A stretch of 64,000 bases of DNA from contig JASJOG010000018.1 in NCBI GenBank assembly GCA_030142905.1, positions 558,001-622,000 of the forward strand, in the 5' to 3' direction. Positions 26,001 through 38,000 of this stretch are shown here, one piece after another. The notes beneath the pieces are model-generated. The model was not told the DNA's origin and did not search any database. It saw only the letters and a list, made by a program, of their open reading frames with translations. Every line of letters starts with the position of its first letter. The stretch's first letter is position 1. A program made the translations under genes and the position numbers. Source of the DNA: Heliopora coerulea. Its lineage: Eukaryota; Cnidaria; Anthozoa; Scleralcyonacea; Helioporidae.

Positions 26001-29000
26001 ACACCTTGGTCTTATTTATAATGCGATTGACGAGAAAAACTACGACTTCGTTTATTTCAGGTATTTCATATCATATTCCATTTTTTATAAAACAGTTGTT
26101 ATTTTTGGGGGATGACCTACTTAATAAAGCGCTGCGAGTTCAAGCAATAAGAGTGTTCAACATATTTTTCATGGGGAGACTGAACCAGGCGCGTAGCCAG
26201 GAATTTTTCTCGGGAGGAATTCTATCTTCTCATATAAGGTGAATTTTGGGGGTTCCAGCCTCCATGGATTTTACTGAACTTGAAAAGGCAGGCTTTAATT
26301 TGGTTTTACCAGGGTTTAGTTTGAAAGTCTGGATGTAGGCCGAGTGCGGAAGCGGTTAGAACCCTCTAGGGGGGTGGCATTCTCCCCCGAAAAATTTTTG
26401 ATTTTCATACGCGCTTAAATGCGATTTCATGCATTTTGAGGGCAGTTCTACCTCAAAGTATTGTGATCAAAAGCAACACAATTTTAGTCAACCTTCAACT
26501 TTTTTCGACAATATCTGACAAATTTCCCAAAGCTGCTGTTGTTGCACTAGTGTATCTATAAAGATTATGGAGGAGAATTAGCACGTCTCCACAATGTACT
26601 TTAAATCTACACGCACTAAACTTATCTGAGGGTAATTCTGGTTAAAGTTTAGGTCATCTTCCACGGAAGCATCATTATCTGAGTCAATAACACTGAACTC
26701 TAACTTACATTTTAGTTGGAACATTTTTTCCGATTTTTTTTGTTAAATGCATTGTGAACAACCGTTGTCTCACGGGAGTCATGGTAAAGTCTGTCGAGCT
26801 TATCCTGGTAAGGGAAGTCAGCTGGAAGGAAGTAATCAGTTATGTTTATTGTAATCGGAATAATATGCTTAAAAATAGAGAACCGTCAGTAGACCGTTAA
26901 GAACGGCGTCTGACAAACGTGACAATGTGGTTTTGCTCGATCGAATTCTTCGTTGGATATCGATTACTTCACGTTCTTTGCCAGGAAGGCTTGTCATTAA
27001 TGCCTTACGCGGGGAAACGACTCAAGACGATGTATCCCATTGCAGATAAGAAAAAGCAACACTTAATAAACTAAATACCGGTAGACCAAGGAACATCCGT
27101 TAAATGGTCTTTACATTGTCACATTTCTTTACCGTGATAGACTTGTCTCAAGTTTTATCTGCATAAGGAGAAAATTTCGCTGTTGAAGGGTTTACATAAA
27201 AAAAATTTTAATTCCACGCTTTCGTTATTGGGTTCACGATCTGGTAAAACAAAAGGACGCTAATGGGCTAAATGGTAAACGTTTCATCATTTTCTAGACC
27301 CCACACTTCAGCACAATGCTTCCAAACTGGTTACACATTAAATGGCGTTCCGACATTCAAAGGTGGAATATCGTCTGCATGTCCTGGTCAGAGTGCTCCT
27401 AAAGGTGGTCAGTGGTTTGACGTTCGTGTAGAAGTAAACGAGAAAAAGGCGAAGATATATTTGGCTGGAAAACTGGTGAGAGAGGTTACACCTCACTACC
27501 CGGCTAAAGGACAAGGAGGAGTTTTAGTAGCAAACGGATACAAGAACGTAGCGTATTTTAGAAATTTCGATATCACTCATTATGAGGACGAGTATCTAGT
27601 GACGTCGTGTGTTGTGAAAACCAGCGGTATCTCTGGAAATCTTTTTGTGTTAGATGCCAACCATGGGAAATGGCCTACGGACGGATTCTGCTCTGCATTA
27701 AACGACAAGGTAACATTAAACAGTAAACAATACGCCGTATCGGCAGAATTATTCAACAAGATTGGTTGGAATGGTATCAATTCTGGACACCTTGGTCTTA
27801 TTTATAATGCGATAGACGAGAAAAACTACGACTTTGTTTATTTCAGGTATTTCATATCATATTCCATTATTTATAAAACAGTTGTTATTTTTGGGGGGTG
27901 ACCTACTGAATAAAAGGCTGCGAGTCCTAGCAATTAGATGTTTCAATATCTTTTTTCATGGGAAGCCTAAACTCTAAATCTTTACATTTTAGTTGGAAAG
28001 TTTTTTCCGATTTTTTTTTTGTTAAGAGCACAGTGAACAACCGTTGTTTCACCGGAGCTGGAGGTAAGGTCTCTGTCGAGCTTATCCTGGTAAGGGACGT
28101 CAACTGGAAGGAAGTAGTCAATTATATTTATTGTAATCAGAATACTATGCTTAAAAATAGAGAACCGTCAGTAGACCGTTAAAAACGGCATCTGACAAAC
28201 GTGACAATGTGGTTTTGCTCGATCGAATTCTTCGTTGGTTATCGATTACTTCACGTTCTTTGCCAGGAAGGCCTGTCATTAATGCCTTACGCGGGGTAAC
28301 GACTCAAGACGATGTATCCCATTGCAGATAAGAAAAAGCAACACTTAATAAACTAAATACCGGTAGACCAAGGAACATCCGTTAAATGGTCTTTACATTG
28401 TCACATTTCTTTACCGTGATAGACTTGTCTCAAGTTTTATCTGCATAAGGAGAAAATTTCGCTGTTGAAGGGTTTACATAAAAAAAATTTTAATTCCACG
28501 CTTTCGTTATTGGGTTCACGATCTGGTAAAACAAAAGGACGCTAATGGGCTAAATGGTAAACGTTTCATCATTTTCTAGACCCCACACTTCAGCACAATG
28601 CTTCCAAACTGGTTACACATTAAATGGCGTTCCGACATTCAAAGGTGGAATATCGTCTGCATGTCCTGGTCAGAGTGCTCCTAAAGGTGGTCAGTGGTTT
28701 GACGTTCGTGTAGAAGTAAACGAGAAAAAGGCGAAGATATATTTGGCTGGAAAACTGGTGAGAGAGGTTACACCTCACTACCCGGCTAAAGGACAAGGAG
28801 GAGTTTTAGTAGCAAACGGATACAAGAACGTAGCGTATTTTAGAAGTTTCGATATCACTCATTATGAGGACGAGTATCTAGTGACGTCGTGTGTTGTGAA
28901 AACCAGCGGTATCTCTGGAAATCTTTTTGTGTTAGATGCCAACCATGGGAAATGGCCTACGGACGGATTCTGCTCTGCCTTAAACGACAAGGTAACATTA

Positions 29001-32000
29001 AACAGTAAACAATACGCTGTATCGGCAGAATTATTCAACAAAATCGGTTGGAATGGTATCAATTCTGGACACCTTGGTCTCCTTTATAACGCGATAGACG
29101 AGAAGAATTACGACTTCGTGTACTTCAGGTATTATAAATGATGTGTTGTTTTCAGTGTACAATTTTATTTCGTACAGTACAAAAGGAGATTTGCTGATAA
29201 AACTTGGAAAGTGAAAGTGAAAAATTCTAAAAATGAAAAATGCAAAATGAATTATTCATGTTTTTTTCACGATTGATAAAATCTCTTTATGCATCTAAGA
29301 AATAAATTATAGTGCAGAAAGCGCAATCCGTGTCACTCAATGATTTGACCATCTCATCGACGATCAGATGGTAAATAAGGTTAATCTGCCACATTTACCC
29401 CTAAAAAATCCGGTCTAACATTTTTAGGCCCCACACTTCAACGCAATGCTTCCAGACTGGTTACACGTTAAATGGTGTTCCAACATTCAAAGGTGGAATA
29501 TCGTCTGCCTGTCCTGGTCAGAGTGCTCCTAAAGGTGGTCAGTGGTTTGACGTTCGTGTAGAAGTAAACGAGAAAAAGGCGAAGATATATTTGGCTGGAA
29601 AACTGGTGAGAGAGGTTACATCGCACTACCCGGCTAAAGGACAAGGAGGAGTTTTAGTAGCAAACGGATACAAGAACGTAGCGTATTTTAGAAATTTCGA
29701 TATCACTCATTATGAGGACGAGTATCTAGTGACGTCGTGTGTTGTGAAAACCAGCGGTATCTCTGGAAATCTTTTTGTGTTAGATGCCAACCATGGGAAA
29801 TGGCCTGCGAACGGATTCTGCTCTGCCTTAAACGACAAGGTAACATTAAACAGTAAACAATACGCCGTATCGGCAGAATTATTCAACAAGATTGGTTGGA
29901 ATGGTATCAATTCTGGACACCTTGGTCTTATTTATAATGCGATTGACGAGAAAAACTACGACTTCGTTTATTTCAGGTATTTCATATCATATTCCATTTT
30001 TTATAAAACAGTTGTTATTTTTGGGGGATGACCTACTTAATAAAGCGCTGCGAGTTCAAGCAATAAGAGTGTTCAACATATTTTTCATGGGGAGACTGAA
30101 CCAGGCGCGTAGCCAGGAATTTTTCTCGGGAGGAATTCTATCTTCTCATATAAGGTGAATTTTGGGGGTTCCAGCCTCCATGGATTTTACTGAACTTGAA
30201 AAGGCAGGCTTTAATTTGGTTTTACCAGGGTTTAGTTTGAAAGTCTGGATGTAGGCCGAGTGCGGAAGCGGTTAGAACCCTCTAGGGGGGTGGCATTCTC
30301 CCCCGAAAAATTTTTGATTTTCATACGCGCTTAAATGCGATTTCATGCATTTTGAGGGCAGTTCTACCTCAAAGTATTGTGATCAAAAGCAACACAATTT
30401 TAGTCAACCTTCAACTTTTTTCGACAATATCTGACAAATTTCCCAAAGTTGCTGTTGTTGCACTAGTGTATCTATAAAGATTATGGAGGAGAATTAGCAC
30501 GTCTCCACAATGTACTTTAAATCTACACGCACTAAACTTATCTGAGGGTAATTCTGGTTAAAGTTTAGGTCATCTTCCACGGAAGCATCATTATCTGAGT
30601 CAATAACACTGAACTCTAACTTACATTTTAGTTGGAACATTTTTTCCGATTTTTTTTTGTTAAATGCATTGTGAACAACCGTTGTCTCACGGGAGTCATG
30701 GTAAAGTCTTTGTCGAGCTTATCCTGGTAAGGGAAGTCAGCTGGAAGGAAGTAGTCAGTTATGTTTATTGTAATCGGAATAATATGCTTAAAAATAGAGA
30801 ACCGTCAGTAGACCGTTAAGAACGGCGTCTGACAAACGTGACAATGTGGTTTTGCTCGATCGAATTCTTCGTTGGATATCGATTACTTCACGTTCTTTGC
30901 CAGGAAGGCTTGTCATTAATGCCTTACGCGGGGAAACGACTCAAGACGATGTATCCCATTGCAGATAAGAAAAAGCAACACTTAATAAACTAAATACCGG
31001 TAGACCAAGGAACATCCGTTAAATGGTCTTTACATTGTCACATTTCTTTACCGTGATAGACTTGTCTCAAGTTTTATCTGCATAAGGAGAAAATTTCGCT
31101 GTTGAAGGGTTTACATAAAAAAAATTTTAATTCCACGCTTTCGTTATTGGGTTCACGATCTGGTAAAACAAAAGGACGCTAATGGGCTAAATGGTAAACG
31201 TTTCATCATTTTCTAGGCCCCACACTTCAGCACAATGCTTCCAAACTGGTTACACATTAAATGGCGTTCCGACATTCAAAGGTGGAATATCGTCTGCATG
31301 TCCTGGTCAGAGTGCTCCTAAAGGTGGTCAGTGGTTTGACGTACGTGTAGAAGTAAACGAGAAAAAGGCGAAGATATATTTGGCTGGAAAACTGGTGAGA
31401 GAGGTTACACCTCACTACCCGGCTAAAGGACAAGGAGGAGTTTTAGTAGCAAACGGATACAAGAACGTAGCGTATTTTAGAAATTTCGATATCACTCATT
31501 ATGAGGACGAGTATCTAGTGACGTCGTGTGTTGTGAAAACCAGCGGTATCTCTGGAAATCTTTTTGTGTTAGATGCCAACCATGGGAAATGGCCTACGGA
31601 CGGATTCTGCTCTGCCTTAAACGACAAGGTAACATTAAACAGTAAACAATACGCTGTATCGGCAGAATTATTCAACAAAATCGGTTGGAATGGTATCAAT
31701 TCTGGACACCTTGGTCTCCTTTATAACGCGATAGACGAGAAGAATTACGACTTCGTGTACTTCAGGTATTATAAATGATGTGTTGTTTTCAGTGTACAAT
31801 TTTATTTCGTACAGTACAAAAGGAGATTTGCTGATAAAACTTGGAAAGTGAAAGTGAAAAATTCTAAAAATGAAAAATGCAAAATGAATTATTCATGTTT
31901 TTTTCACGATTGATAAAATCTCTTTATGCATCTAAGAAATAAATTATAGTGCAGAAAGCGCAATCCGTGTCACTCAATGATTTGACCATCTCATCGACGA

Positions 32001-35000
32001 TCAGATGGTAAATAAGGTTAATCTGCCACATTTACCCCTAAAAAATCCGGTCTAACATTTTTAGGCCCCACACTTCAACGCAATGCTTCCAGACTGGTTA
32101 CACGTTAAATGGTGTTCCAACATTCAAAGGTGGAATATCGTCTGCCTGTCCTGGTCAGAGTGCTCCTAAAGGTGGTCAGTGGTTTGACGTTCGTGTAGAA
32201 GTAAACGAGAAAAAGGCGAAGATATATTTGGCTGGAAAACTGGTGAGAGAGGTTACATCGCACTACCCGGCTAAAGGACAAGGAGGAGTTTTAGTAGCAA
32301 ACGGATACAAGAACGTAGCGTATTTTAGAAATTTCGATATCACTCATTATGAGGACGAGTATCTAGTGACGTCGTGTGTTGTGAAAACCAGCGGTATCTC
32401 TGGAAATCTTTTTGTGTTAGATGCCAACCATGGGAAATGGCCTACGGACGGATTCTGCTCTGCCTTAAACGACAAGGTAACATTAAACAGTAAACAATAC
32501 GCTGTATCGGCAGAATTATTCAACAAGATTGGTTGGAATGGTATCAATTCTGGACACCTTGGTCTTATTTATAATGCGATTGACGAGAAAAACTACGACT
32601 TCGTTTATTTCAGGTATTTCATATCATATTCCATTTTTTATAAAACAGTTGTTATTTTTGGGGGGTGACCTACTTAATAAAGCGCTGCGAGTTCAAGCAA
32701 TAAGAGTGTTCAACATATTTTTCATGGGGAGACTGAACCAGGCGCGTAGCCAGGAATTTTTCTCGGGAGGAATTCTATCTTCTCATATAAGGTGAATTTT
32801 GGGGGTTCCAGCCTCCATGGATTTTACTGAACTTGAAAAGGCAGGCTTTAATTTGGTTTTACCAGGGTTTAGTTTGAAAGTCTGGATGTAGGCCGAGTGC
32901 GGAAGCGGTTAGAACCCTCTAGGGGGGTGGCATTCTCCCCCGAAAAATTTTTGATTTTCATACGCGCTTAAATGCGATTTCATGCATTTTGAGGGCAGTT
33001 CTACCTCAAAGTATTGTGATCAAAAGCAACACAATTTTAGTCAACCTTCAACTTTTTTCGACAATATCTGACAAATTTCCCAAAGCTGCTGTTGTTGCAC
33101 TAGTGTATCTATAAAGATTATGGAGGAGAATTAGCACGTCTCCACAATGTACTTTAAATCTACACGCACTAAACTTATCTGAGGGTAATTCTGGTTAAAG
33201 TTTAGGTCATCTTCCACGGAAGCATCATTATCTGAGTCAATAACACTGAACTCTAACTTACATTTTAGTTGGAACATTTTTTCCGATTTTTTTTGTTAAA
33301 TGCATTGTGAACAACCGTTGTCTCACGGGAGTCATGGTAAAGTCTGTCGAGCTTATCCTGGTAAGGGAAGTCAGCTGGAAGGAAGTAGTCAGTTATGTTT
33401 ATTGTAATCGGAATAATATGCTTAAAAATAGAGAACCGTCAGTAGACCGTTAAGAACGGCGTCTGACAAACGTGACAATGTGGTTTTGCTCGATCGAATT
33501 CTTCGTTGGATATCGATTACTTCACGTTCTTTGCCAGGAAGGCTTGTCATTAATGCCTTACGCGGGGAAACGACTCAAGACGATGTATCCCATTGCAGAT
33601 AAGAAAAAGCAACACTTAATAAACTAAATACCGGTAGACCAAGGAACATCCGTTAAATGGTCTTTACATTGTCACATTTCTTTACCGTGATAGACTTGTC
33701 TCAAGTTTTATCTGCATAAGGAGAAAATTTCGCTGTTGAAGGGTTTACATAAAAAAAATTTTAATTCCACGCTTTCGTTATTGGGTTCACGATCTGGTAA
33801 AACAAAAGGACGCTAATGGGCTAAATGGTAAACGTTTCATCATTTTCTAGGCCCCACACTTCAGCACAATGCTTCCAAACTGGTTACACATTAAATGGCG
33901 TTCCGACATTCAAAGGTGGAATATCGTCTGCATGTCCTGGTCAGAGTGCTCCTAAAGGTGGTCAGTGGTTTGACGTTCGTGTAGAAGTAAACGAGAAAAA
34001 GGCGAAGATATATTTGGCTGGAAAACTGGTGAGAGAGGTTACACCTCACTACCCGGCTAAAGGACAAGGAGGAGTTTTAGTAGCAAACGGATACAAGAAC
34101 GTAGCGTATTTTAGAAATTTCGATATCACTCATTATGAGGACGAGTATCTAGTGACGTCGTGTGTTGTGAAAACCAGCGGTATCTCTGGAAATCTTTTTG
34201 TGTTAGATGCCAACCATGGGAAATGGCCTGCGAACGGATTCTGCTCTGCCTTAAATGATAAGAAGATTCTTAACAGTAAACAATACGCCGTATCAGCAGA
34301 ATTATTCAACAAGATTGGTTGGAATGGTATCAATTCTGGACACCTTGGTCTTATTTATAATGCGATTGACGAGAAAAACTACGACTTCGTTTATTTCAGG
34401 TATTTCATATTATATTCCATTTTTTATAAAACAGTTGTTATTTTTGGAGCATGAGCTACTGAATAAAGGGCTGCGAGTTCAAGCAACATAATTTTAGTCA
34501 ACTCTCAACTTCTTTCGACAATATCTGACAAATTTTCCAAAGCTGCTGTTGTTGCACAAGTGTATCTATAAAGATTATGGAGGAGAATTAGCACGTCTCC
34601 GCAATGTATATTAAATCTACACGCACTAAACTTATCTGAGGGTAAATCTGGTTAAAATTTAGATCATCTTGCACGGAAGCATCATTATCTGAGTCAATAA
34701 CTCTGAACTCTATGTAGTATCTTGTCACCTTCATTACTTGACTATCAAAACGAGCTTGCTTACAACTTCCGGGGCGGAAGTGAATCTACTACATTCCTCC
34801 CCTCTTAGTTACAACATAATTCTTCAACAATTTGAATATCAACAACATAGAATTTAACGATAAGTTTTGTCTTGTTTCATTTATGGTAAGTTAACTTTGT
34901 CCATAGTAATCTGGCCTGCGTCGCTCTCTTGTTGGGTATCGATGGGATGTGGCTGGATTAGAACACATCTGTTGTTGTGGAACTTCCCCTGCGTTAATGT

Positions 35001-38000
35001 CCTTAGTAGGTGGTTTTTCCGTCCACGGCGTGCTGGTCAAATTCTCTCGGCTTTCTCTTCTGGGGTTTGCGTCCTCCCCAACCTCATTATTTTCTCTGCT
35101 GATGATTTGACCTTGGTGCCTTCTTATCCTTTGGTTGTCATTTAGTTCTACTTCAAATGATACCGGTCCTGTTCTCTTTTCAATCTTTCCAGGAATCCAT
35201 TTCTCACCTTGAGCAGTTTCTCGCGTACACCAAGTCTCCGGGCTTTAACGATCTCCTTTAGCATGGTTGTCCTGTCGTTTTTTCTGATCTTGCTGTTTAC
35301 TTTCAACTCTTCTTCTTAAATCTGGATTCAATAAATCTAACCTTGACAAGGGTTTTCGACCCATCAACAATTCCGCTGGAGTTATACCGGTTGTAGTTTG
35401 GGGTGTGATCCTATATTGAAACAAAGAGCGTGAAACTTTTGTTTCAATACTTCCTTCTTTCAACTTTTTCATTCCTTCTTTAAACGTTTGGACTGCCCGT
35501 TCAGCTAACCCATTTGACGCTGGGTGGCATGGGGCTGTTTTTACATGTTTGATGCCATTCTTACTCAGGAATCGTTCAAATTCTTCACTTGTAAAGCACG
35601 ATCCATTATCACTGACTAGCTTTTCGGGAGGACCGTGCGTAGCAAACACCGTTCTTAGTTTCTCAATCGTTGCGCTTGAAGTTGAGTTGTTCATTGGGAA
35701 TACTTCCATCCACTTGGAATATGAATCGATCACTATGAGGAACATTTTCCCCAGGAACGGTCCCGCATAATCTACATGTATCCTCGACCATGGTCTATTG
35801 GGCCACTCCCACGGATGCAATGGTGCTTGTGGTGGTGTTTTATGGTGCGTTTGACAAACGATGCAATACTTGACTTTCTGTTCTAAATCACCATGCAATC
35901 TTGGCCACCAAACAAAACTTCGGGCCAATGCTTTCATACGACAGATTCCAGGATGTGTTTCATGTAGTTCATTGATGACCTGGCTTCTCAAACTTGGTGG
36001 AACCACTACTCTGTTGCCCCACATAAGACAACCATCACGAAGGCTTAATTCATTCCTTCGATTGTAGTACGGACGTAAATCTTCCTCCAAGCAACGTTCA
36101 GGCCATCCATATTGTACTAGTTTGTAAACTCTGGCTAGGATCGGGCCTCGCCTTGTCACTGTCTTGATTCGACCTGCATCGACTGGAGTTGATTCCAAAA
36201 CCTGCATCAAAAATACGCTATCGCCAGGTGCCACGGTGTTATTCGGTACATCTGGCAGTGGTAGGCGACTGAGAGCGTCAGCATTAGCGTGTTCCTTTCC
36301 TTCTTTGTACGCTATTGAATATTCGTAAGCAGCTAACATAAAAGCCCAACGGTGTACTCTCGGAGACGCCATCTGTGGTATCTGTTTCTTTTCATTGAAT
36401 AGGCCAAGAAGTGGTTTGTGGTCTGTGTTTATGATAAAATGTCTGCCATATAAATATTGGTGAAAATTCTTTACTCCAAATACAATTACTAGTCCTTCTT
36501 TGTCCAACTGGGCATAGTTTCTCTCTGGAACTGTAAGACTTCGCGACGCGTAAGCTATCGGTCGTTCACTTCCATCTTCAAATTTATGGGATAATACTGC
36601 CCCTAGTCCATAAGGCGATGCGTCACAAGCAAGGATTAACTCTTTGCTACTGTCATAGTGGATCAACAACTCTGCTGATTTCAAGATATCTTTGGAAATC
36701 TCAAAAGTTTCTTGTTGTCTGCTGCCCCATTTCCAGGACACTCCTTTTTGCAGCAGTTTATGTAAGGGTGCCAGAATGGTTGCAAGGTTGGGTAAGTACT
36801 TCTGATAATAGTTAATCATGCCCAAAAATGACTTTAGTTCAGAGGTGTTTTTTGGGTTTGGGGCATCCGTTATGGCTCTCACCTTTTCTTCCAGAGGTTG
36901 AATTCCATGGCGATTAACTCATTGGCCCAGATAAATCACTTCTGGAGCCATAAAAATGCATTTCTTTTCGTTTAGCCTTAATCCCGCACCAGAAAGCCTC
37001 TTCAATACTTCTTCCAGGTTGGCGATGTGTTGTTCATCGTTTTGACCAGATACAAGGATGTCATCCACTCGAACTATCACAAACGAGATTCCTTGTAAAA
37101 CATTCTCCATGGTCCTTTGAAAAATGCCTGGAGCAGAGGATATTCCATAGGGAAGTCTGTTATATTGAAACAATCCCCGATGGGTGTTAATGGTCGTATA
37201 CTTCTTGGAATCGTCGTGTAGTAGCAACTGTTGATACGCCTGTTTAAGATCTAGTTTAGTAAACTTTTCTCCTCCTCCCAGTGTCGTAAACAAATCCTCT
37301 GCTTTTGGTATTGGGTAGTTATCCAACTTTGAAACAGCATTCACCGTCACTTTATAGTCACCACAGATTCTTATTGTTTGATCTTCCTTCACTATTGGCA
37401 CAATTGGTGCTGCCCATTCTGAAAACATGACCTTCTCAATCGTTCCCTCTTCCTCCAATCTCTGCAGTTCCTTTTCAATTTTGTCTTTGATCGCATAAGG
37501 TACTGGTCTGGCTTTACAATACTTTGGACTCGCGTTCCCATCGACCACTATTTTAGCTTTTGCTGCTTTGAACGTTCCGAGGCCTTCTTGAAACACTTCT
37601 GGATATTTCTTCAACATTTCATTTAGCTTTTGACTTTCGATTGTGTTACCACCGGAATTTCGGGTCCTTTCCGCTTTCTCACGGGTTGTTGCAAACACTT
37701 GGTGCCAATTTAATTTAATCTCCTGGAGCCAATTTCTACCAAGCAAATTAGGACTTTTCCTTGCAACTACTGTGGCTGATAATGTTTTCCTTTGATCCTT
37801 GTACTCCACAGGTACCTTTATGGTTCCCATTACTCTGATTTCTTCGCCCGTGTAGGTATTTAGTTTTGCGTTGCTGGGTGTAATCTTTGGTGTTGATTTC
37901 AACGTTTTTCTGAAGGTTTGTTCACTAATGACAGTCACCGACGCCCGGTATCCACTTCCATTGCCACATCTTGTCCATTTAACTGAAGTGTTACACGGTA

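Noticed and set aside
24011..28182. Identical 64- and 74-codon frames at 24011-24266 and 27927-28182
   Set aside because: They lie within duplicated introns 4 and 7; identity reflects the recent duplication and there is no domain.
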